In this document: positions 59,496 through 64,000 of the stretch, piece by piece | Position numbering within the stretch: position 1 is the stretch's first letter | Layout of the letters: the number at the start of each line of letters is the position of its first letter | Assembly (NCBI RefSeq): GCF_015645385.1 | Contig: NZ_JADOET010000011.1 | Coordinates: forward strand, 1-64,000 | Length of the DNA: 64,000 bases | Direction: 5' to 3' | From: Winogradskyella marina | GTDB lineage: Bacteria; Bacteroidota; Bacteroidia; Flavobacteriales; Flavobacteriaceae | Position numbers and translations under genes: made by a program | The notes under the pieces: generated by a model | The model's database searches: none | Told to the model about the DNA's origin: nothing | Seen by the model: only the letters and a program-made list of their open reading frames with translations

Positions 59496-61865
59496 TTAAA
59501 ATGTTTGTGTTAATGCTATTGAGATGTTTCTTCCTGTTTCAGGAACATCGATTAAGCGGTAAAAACTTGTGTGATCAAAATATTTAGTGTCAAAGACATT
59601 ATTGAGTTTAAACTTTAATTCTAAAGGCTGCTTTGCTTTAAATAAGTTGATGTCTGTGAGTAGCGACATATTTAAAACTTGATAGCCATCTGTTTGTTCT
59701 TCTGGTGGTACAATTTCATCTTGTGCTGCTGTAATTCTATAATCGGCAGTTAGTTGTGGTTCCTTAAAAAATAGTACATCTTTAAATTGGTAACGCGCTG
59801 AAAATAATCCTGATAATGGTGGGGAAAACGGAATAGTAAAGCCCTCTTTAGGACCACTCGTTTGTCTGGAATACACATATTCTGCTGAAGCATCTAATTG
59901 TAAATTATTAATAATACTTGTGCTTGCTCTAAGTTCGCCACCTGCTCTAAATACCTTACTTTGGGTGTATTCATAAATCTGTAAGGTTTCGTAATAGTTA
60001 GACGTCGGATTTAGATAAATAAAGTTTTCGAAAACATTGACAAAAGGACTAATACCTACGCTAAAATCTTTTGTAGTATGGTCTATATCAATATCTAATT
60101 GATAGGATTCTTCAGGATCTAAATCGAGATTACCTTGCTCGTAGCGATACATGTGATAATTCACACCATCTGAAGCCAGTTCATTAGGTAGTGGCATTCT
60201 AAAACTTTTTCCTGCATTAATTTTAAAGGTGGTATTATTTAAAATGTAACTTAACCCTACAGAAGCACTGACATTTCCAAAATCTAGTGTTTTATCTTGT
60301 GCACGTTGCAAATACACATACGAGGTCGTACCATTGGGATTGTTGATGGTAGATGGATACCAATCAGAGTAAGATTTGCTGTTTATTTGTCCGTAATCAT
60401 ATCGTACACCAGCTAAAAGATGTAAGTCGGAATGGATTTCATATTGATCAAAAGCAAATGCACCCACTGTAAAACGCGTGTACTCTGGTATTAAAAATCC
60501 CCAACCACTTATGCTATTATCTTGAAATTCTAGATTTACTCCTGCAACAACATGGTGTTTGTTAAAAGGCTCAAAAGCGTCCTTTACATTTAAGGAAAAG
60601 GTGTTTTTATGAAATCCACGCTCTTTTGTGTTTGGTGGAGTAGGCATATAACCATGAGGAGTTGGTTCAGAATGCTCTTCTCTTATATTATTTTGAAAGC
60701 CTAAATCTAGCTGAATCGTGTGATTATCTAAATCTATCGATGTGTTATTGGTTACCTTAAAATGATTCACCTTATGATAAGGTAGGTCAATATCTCTATT
60801 TGAACGGTCATAATCGATGCTCGAGGTTCTGACTTCTAAACCATGAGCATTGGCAAAAAAACCGTTTTTCGAGTTCACATTACTTATCGTTGTTTCCGTT
60901 GTAAAGCGGTCTGAAACATAACCAAAACTTAGACTTCCGTTGGCCTCTTTTCCTGCAGTGTTACGCAAATTATTCTCGTGCAACGTAAAGACGTAATTTT
61001 CATAATTAATCTTATCTGTAGGCACTTTGTAATCCCCATAATCTCTATAAGTTAATCGGCCTCTATAAAACCAATTATGACTTCGTCCTTCTACACCTGC
61101 CGAAATGCTTAGCAAATCATTATTACTTTCTCCTAAAAGGTTAACATCACCACTAAAAGAGTGCTTAAAAGGAATGGGGTTAGATTGAATATCTACAACA
61201 CCAGCAATAGCGTCTGAACCGTAAACTAAAGATGCAGGTCCTTTTACAATTTTGATGTTTTCAATACCATATTGATCAATTTCTAATCCATGGTCATTTC
61301 CCCATTGTTGTGCTTCGTGTTTTACTCCATTTTGAACTACAGCAACTCTATTAAACCCTAAGCCTCTTATGACGGGTTTAGATTGTCCTGAACCAATATT
61401 TATGGTACTCACTCCAGGAATTTTACTTAAGGTTTGCATTAAGCTGTTTTCCCTGTTATTAGCCAAAAATTCTTTGGATACCAATTCAGAAACCACTGGA
61501 GATTCTTTGTTCATTCTTTTTTTAGATTTTCCGTTGACTTCCACTTCTTGAAGCGCCGTTGTAGACTCCTCTAAAAAGACCTCAAGCACTTCCGTATTTG
61601 GGCCGACCTCAATACAAATCGTTTGCGAGGTGTAACCTAAGTGCGATATGGTTAAGCAATAAGTGCCCTTAGAAACATTATTTAGGGTAAATGTTCCTGT
61701 TGCGGAAGAAATTGAATATTGGTTTTCGCCAATAATATTGACACCCTCTAAGGGTTGTAATGTTTTTGCATCTGCAATAGTTCCTTTTATTTGAAAAGAA
61801 TCGTGAGCAAATACCATTGAGCTTAGGCTAAAACATAGCCATAAACTCAGCATTTTGTATAACAT
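59496..61865 (-). CDS. TonB-dependent receptor, probably for a metal (ZnuD-like)
   Basis: A 789-residue outer-membrane receptor with signal peptide (1-20) ending VFAHDS. A carboxypeptidase-like domain (IKGTIADAKTLQPLEGVNI) covers ~24-100. The plug has VIRGLGFNRVAVVQNGVKHE, then QQWGNDHGLEID and IKIVKGPASLVYGSDAIAGVVD. The barrel ends ISIALTQTF. The NGVK.E.QQWG.DHG loop is of the ZnuD/zinc-receptor type as I recall. Its neighbours are His-rich lipoproteins, a His/Cys small protein and a Fur/Zur-like repressor. Zinc is my first guess, copper second. Confidence 0.85.
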   Translation of the reverse strand: MLYKMLSLWLCFSLSSMVFAHDSFQIKGTIADAKTLQPLEGVNIIGENQYSISSATGTFTLNNVSKGTYCLTISHLGYTSQTICIEVGPNTEVLEVFLEESTTALQEVEVNGKSKKRMNKESPVVSELVSKEFLANNRENSLMQTLSKIPGVSTINIGSGQSKPVIRGLGFNRVAVVQNGVKHEAQQWGNDHGLEIDQYGIENIKIVKGPASLVYGSDAIAGVVDIQSNPIPFKHSFSGDVNLLGESNNDLLSISAGVEGRSHNWFYRGRLTYRDYGDYKVPTDKINYENYVFTLHENNLRNTAGKEANGSLSFGYVSDRFTTETTISNVNSKNGFFANAHGLEVRTSSIDYDRSNRDIDLPYHKVNHFKVTNNTSIDLDNHTIQLDLGFQNNIREEHSEPTPHGYMPTPPNTKERGFHKNTFSLNVKDAFEPFNKHHVVAGVNLEFQDNSISGWGFLIPEYTRFTVGAFAFDQYEIHSDLHLLAGVRYDYGQINSKSYSDWYPSTINNPNGTTSYVYLQRAQDKTLDFGNVSASVGLSYILNNTTFKINAGKSFRMPLPNELASDGVNYHMYRYEQGNLDLDPEESYQLDIDIDHTTKDFSVGISPFVNVFENFIYLNPTSNYYETLQIYEYTQSKVFRAGGELRASTSIINNLQLDASAEYVYSRQTSGPKEGFTIPFSPPLSGLFSARYQFKDVLFFKEPQLTADYRITAAQDEIVPPEEQTDGYQVLNMSLLTDINLFKAKQPLELKFKLNNVFDTKYFDHTSFYRLIDVPETGRNISIALTQTF

Positions 61866-62116
61866 AATGAGATACTATAAGATTTGATAATGTGTTCTTA
61901 AGGGCGAACTTTAACAAAACCTATACGCATTTGTATTATTTAAAATATCAATGAGAGGTGTTTCAATGGCTGTTGCTAATAACGATTTAGAAACTTCTAA
62001 AAAATATGAATAGCAGAACCTAGGATCTAGCTCAATTTTAGAATCTAAATAGATAGCTTGAAGCGCTTTGTTGTAAACAGATCACAGCTTAAATAATAAA
62101 AAATGTATAGGATTAC
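61866..62116. other. 251-bp gap before the TonB receptor
   Basis: No open frame of note and no clear hairpin. It may carry a promoter for the receptor or only the leader from the small gene upstream. Confidence 0.35.
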
Positions 62117-62425
62117 TTATAGTGTAAAAGGTGGAGGTCTGGAAAGTAATTGATTTGTAGCAATAGTATTAGACATTACAAATTCGTAATGTGTAGTACT
62201 GTTTCTATACAAGACCAACTCTGTATTTTCAATAGAAAATTCTAATGGGTCTGGAGTTAGAGCAGGAGTTAAATTATTGATTGTAGCGTTATCACAAATA
62301 GCACAATGCAAAGCATGGTCTTGATCGTCATCATGCGTTAGTGCATGAAGCCCTACCATTTTCATCGAGAGAAAAAGGATAAGGAACAAAAAAGTGATAC
62401 TATTTTTTAGGTGACTAAATTTCAT
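62117..62425 (-). CDS. small exported His/Cys protein of the metal island
   Basis: A 102-residue protein with a hydrophobic N-terminal segment (residues 10-29) that could be a signal peptide or anchor. A short ligand-rich stretch HALTHDDDQDHALHCAICDN (His, Asp and a CxxC) follows, then a C-terminal part without recognisable fold. The composition fits binding of zinc or copper. It is divergent from the Fur-like gene across a 156-bp gap with palindromes and is on the same strand as the TonB receptor. I do not recognise a named family. Confidence 0.7.
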   Translation of the reverse strand: MKFSHLKNSITFLFLILFLSMKMVGLHALTHDDDQDHALHCAICDNATINNLTPALTPDPLEFSIENTELVLYRNSTTHYEFVMSNTIATNQLLSRPPPFTL

Positions 62426-62508
62426 TAAAATGAAAACAATCTTAATAATTTAAAAATACGCTACCATACTACGTTTAAAAATTATAACGTGTATATTGTA
62501 TATATGAT

Positions 62509-62563
62509 TTGCAAAGATATTATTTATTTATAATATTGCAAGGCTGTCGCATTAATATATTGC
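62509..62563. promoter_or_regulatory. candidate Fur/Zur operator palindromes
   Basis: An inverted repeat with TTGCAA(aga)TATTAT and ATAATATTGCAA arms (62509-62541) is followed by the partial palindrome GCATTAATATATTGC (62549-62563). TCGCATTA is also repeated directly at 62547 and 62571, 24 bases apart. They lie 20-70 bases before the repressor gene and between divergent genes, which is where an autoregulated Fur-family operator is expected. No proof of binding. Confidence 0.45.
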
Positions 62564-62581
62564 AAACAATTCGCATTAAAC

Positions 62582-62956
62582 ATGAAACGAAGACAAACAC
62601 CAACAAAATCAGCGGTTTTAGATGTGTTGACTAAAGCTGGAAAAGCCATGAGTCAAAATGCCATAGAGCAGGAGATTCCTATTGATATCAACAGAGCTAC
62701 GATTTATCGGGTTTTAAATCGTTTTTGTGATGATGGTATTTTGCATAAAGTTATTGCTGAAGATGGTAAACAATATTTTGCCTTATGCGATCGCTGTGAT
62801 GACACTCACAAACAACACCAACATTATCATTTTAAATGTACAGTTTGTGAAACATTAGAATGCCTTCCCAGTGAAGTTAGTTTTTCTATTCCGCAAGGGT
62901 ATGTGGTAGAAAATGTTAATTGTGTTTTAACAGGCGTTTGTAAAAACTGTGCTTAA
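62582..62956 (+). CDS. Fur/Zur-family metal-dependent repressor
   Basis: A 124-residue, compact Fur-family protein. The winged helix covers residues 1-62 (AVLDVLTKAGKAMSQNAIEQEI, INRATIYRVLNRFCDDGILHKV). A His-rich hinge (DTHKQHQHYHFKC) and two CxxC pairs, Cys86/Cys89 and Cys120/Cys123, form the structural zinc site. A further CDRC is at residues 69-72. It is divergent from the small His/Cys gene and next to a candidate operator. Given its neighbours, Zur (zinc) is the best guess; iron or peroxide sensing cannot be excluded. Confidence 0.88.
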   Translation: MKRRQTPTKSAVLDVLTKAGKAMSQNAIEQEIPIDINRATIYRVLNRFCDDGILHKVIAEDGKQYFALCDRCDDTHKQHQHYHFKCTVCETLECLPSEVSFSIPQGYVVENVNCVLTGVCKNCA

Positions 62957-62958
62957 TT

Positions 62959-63978
62959 TTATAGACCTAAAAATTCATTATCACTTAAAGTTTTCATAAA
63001 AGCAATTAAGCTTGTTTTTTCTACTTCCGTAAGCGGAATTCTGTTATTGTTATCTTTTAAAATAGGATCGAGGTTATCTGCTTCTATAACACCATTGTCA
63101 AAATAATCTAAAACGGCTCGTAACGTCGCAAATTGACCAAAACTTCCGTAAGGTGCTGTGTGCTCAATGTTTCGTAACGTTGGGACTCTAAAACTCATAT
63201 AGTCTTCAATAGCACCTGTTACTCTAGCGCGTCCGGCTTCATTAGTATCAGTATTTAAAGGGAAACCAATATTTCTAAAACTTTGGTCAGTAAATAATTC
63301 AGAGCTATGGCAACTCGCGCATTTTTGTTCGAAAATTAAAGCGCCTTCTGCTTCAATTTGGGTATAGCTGTCTTCATTTCGTTTCACACGATCGTATTTG
63401 CTATTGGCAGAAATTAATGTGTATTCAAATTGTGCAATACTTTTGTAAATGCGTTCTGAGGTAATGTCTGCATCACCAAAAGCTTTTTCAAACAAGTCTT
63501 GATATTCAGCGTCATTTTCAATTTTACTGATGACTTCTAATATCGAAGAGTCCATTTCTTCATGGGTGATAATTGGTACTAAAGGCTGATTTTCTAGTTG
63601 AAGCTTACTACCATCCCAATTGTAAAAATTTAGGAATGCTAAATTTTGAATTGGTGGTGTATTCCTTAATCCAACTCTGCCTTCAATTCCTATGGCTTGC
63701 GCATTATTATCTCCAAAAGCATGAGCTTGAATATGGCAACTTGAACAAGAAATGGTGTTATTGGTACTAAATCTTTTTTCTGAAAATAGTTTCTCACCCA
63801 ATTCAACGCCAAAAGTTGTTGGCTTATTGGTGTAAAAGGAATTATTAAGCAGTGGAAAACCCTCAGGTATACTTATGTTCAGTTCAGGATTATTAAAAGG
63901 AGTAGACTCATAATTGTCATCATTACTACAGGATGTTACTAATACAATCACAGCTAAAATAGATACTATATTTTTCAT
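62959..63978 (-). CDS. di-heme cytochrome c peroxidase/MauG-family lipoprotein
   Basis: About 339 residues from MKNIVSILAV (ATG at 63978), the start that gives a proper signal with lipobox VTSC and SNDDN after it. Two heme sites are ISCSSCHIQAHAFGD and QKCASCHSSELFTD. Also present are GLRNTPPIQNLAFLNFYNWDGS, VPTLRNIEHTAPYGSFG and a C-terminal MKTLSDN. The family includes hydrogen-peroxide reductases and the MbnH-type enzymes that modify copper-binding MbnP proteins. It converges with the Fur-like gene, stops two bases apart. The gene before it lies outside the window. Confidence 0.9.
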   Translation of the reverse strand: MKNIVSILAVIVLVTSCSNDDNYESTPFNNPELNISIPEGFPLLNNSFYTNKPTTFGVELGEKLFSEKRFSTNNTISCSSCHIQAHAFGDNNAQAIGIEGRVGLRNTPPIQNLAFLNFYNWDGSKLQLENQPLVPIITHEEMDSSILEVISKIENDAEYQDLFEKAFGDADITSERIYKSIAQFEYTLISANSKYDRVKRNEDSYTQIEAEGALIFEQKCASCHSSELFTDQSFRNIGFPLNTDTNEAGRARVTGAIEDYMSFRVPTLRNIEHTAPYGSFGQFATLRAVLDYFDNGVIEADNLDPILKDNNNRIPLTEVEKTSLIAFMKTLSDNEFLGL

Positions 63979-64000
63979 TTTGAAGCTATTTGTGGGCATG

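Overview
The window looks like chromosome from a marine member of the Flavobacteriaceae (Bacteroidota). The grounds are low-GC DNA, promoters of the TAnnTTTG type, many secreted proteins ending in a type IX secretion (T9SS) type-A sorting tail, lipoproteins with acidic residues after the lipid cysteine, a SusC/SusD pair controlled by an ECF sigma/FecR pair, and a housekeeping gene order (recF, ribH, mutL, rhomboids, lepB, dapB, parB, parA) that I recognise from this family. The genus cannot be fixed from the sequence alone.

Layout. 1-2.3 kb: REP-like hairpins, a remnant of a type ISP restriction-modification enzyme and a secreted beta-helix protein. 2.3-5.6 kb: a BLUF blue-light receptor, a membrane protein and a penicillin-acylase-family hydrolase, all on the minus strand. 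5.6-6.3 kb: a gene-free block of three decayed ~165-bp tandem units ending in a heptamer array. 6.3-20.7 kb: the core block, with a DciA-like DUF721 protein, recF, ribH, mutL, two rhomboids, lepB, dapB and parAB. 20.8-30.9 kb: an M16 protease, an alpha/beta hydrolase, a udk-ftsB/divIC-scpB-scpA cluster encoding B12-dependent methylmalonyl-CoA mutase, and a cytochrome c/PQQ sugar-dehydrogenase pair. 31.06 kb: tRNA-Pro(UGG) behind a structured leader.

31.2-36.8 kb is a vitamin B12 uptake operon. A cobalamin riboswitch precedes a BtuB-like TonB receptor, two paralogous BtuG-like beta-propellers (one a lipoprotein, one T9SS-secreted) and a further T9SS-secreted protein. It sits about 5 kb from the B12-dependent mutase genes. 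36.8-37.6 kb is a gene graveyard. It holds a frameshifted copy of the DUF4625 lipoprotein found intact at 58 kb, together with its terminator, and a decayed 5' end of the fecR gene found intact at 39.6 kb, together with an apparently intact ECF-type promoter.

37.6-57.9 kb, plus strand: a T9SS protein, then ECF sigma factor, FecR anti-sigma factor, SusC, SusD, a DUF4465 lipoprotein with an unusual helical insertion, a TlpA-like thioredoxin, DsbD, a trypsin-like lipoprotein, a PNGase F-like protein, a cysteine-desulfurase-like enzyme and a subtilisin. My working inference is capture and processing of a protein- or glycoprotein-derived nutrient, with a periplasmic thiol branch. 58-64 kb: a probable metal-acquisition island with two His-rich DUF4625 lipoproteins, a ZnuD-like TonB receptor, a small His/Cys protein, a Fur/Zur-family repressor and a di-heme cytochrome c peroxidase that reaches the right edge.

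A recurring theme is tandem heptanucleotide repeats: TAACAGC x7, TGCCTAC x7 and an in-frame GTGCTTC-type array of 4 units inside scpA. No complete mobile element, CRISPR array or rRNA was seen.
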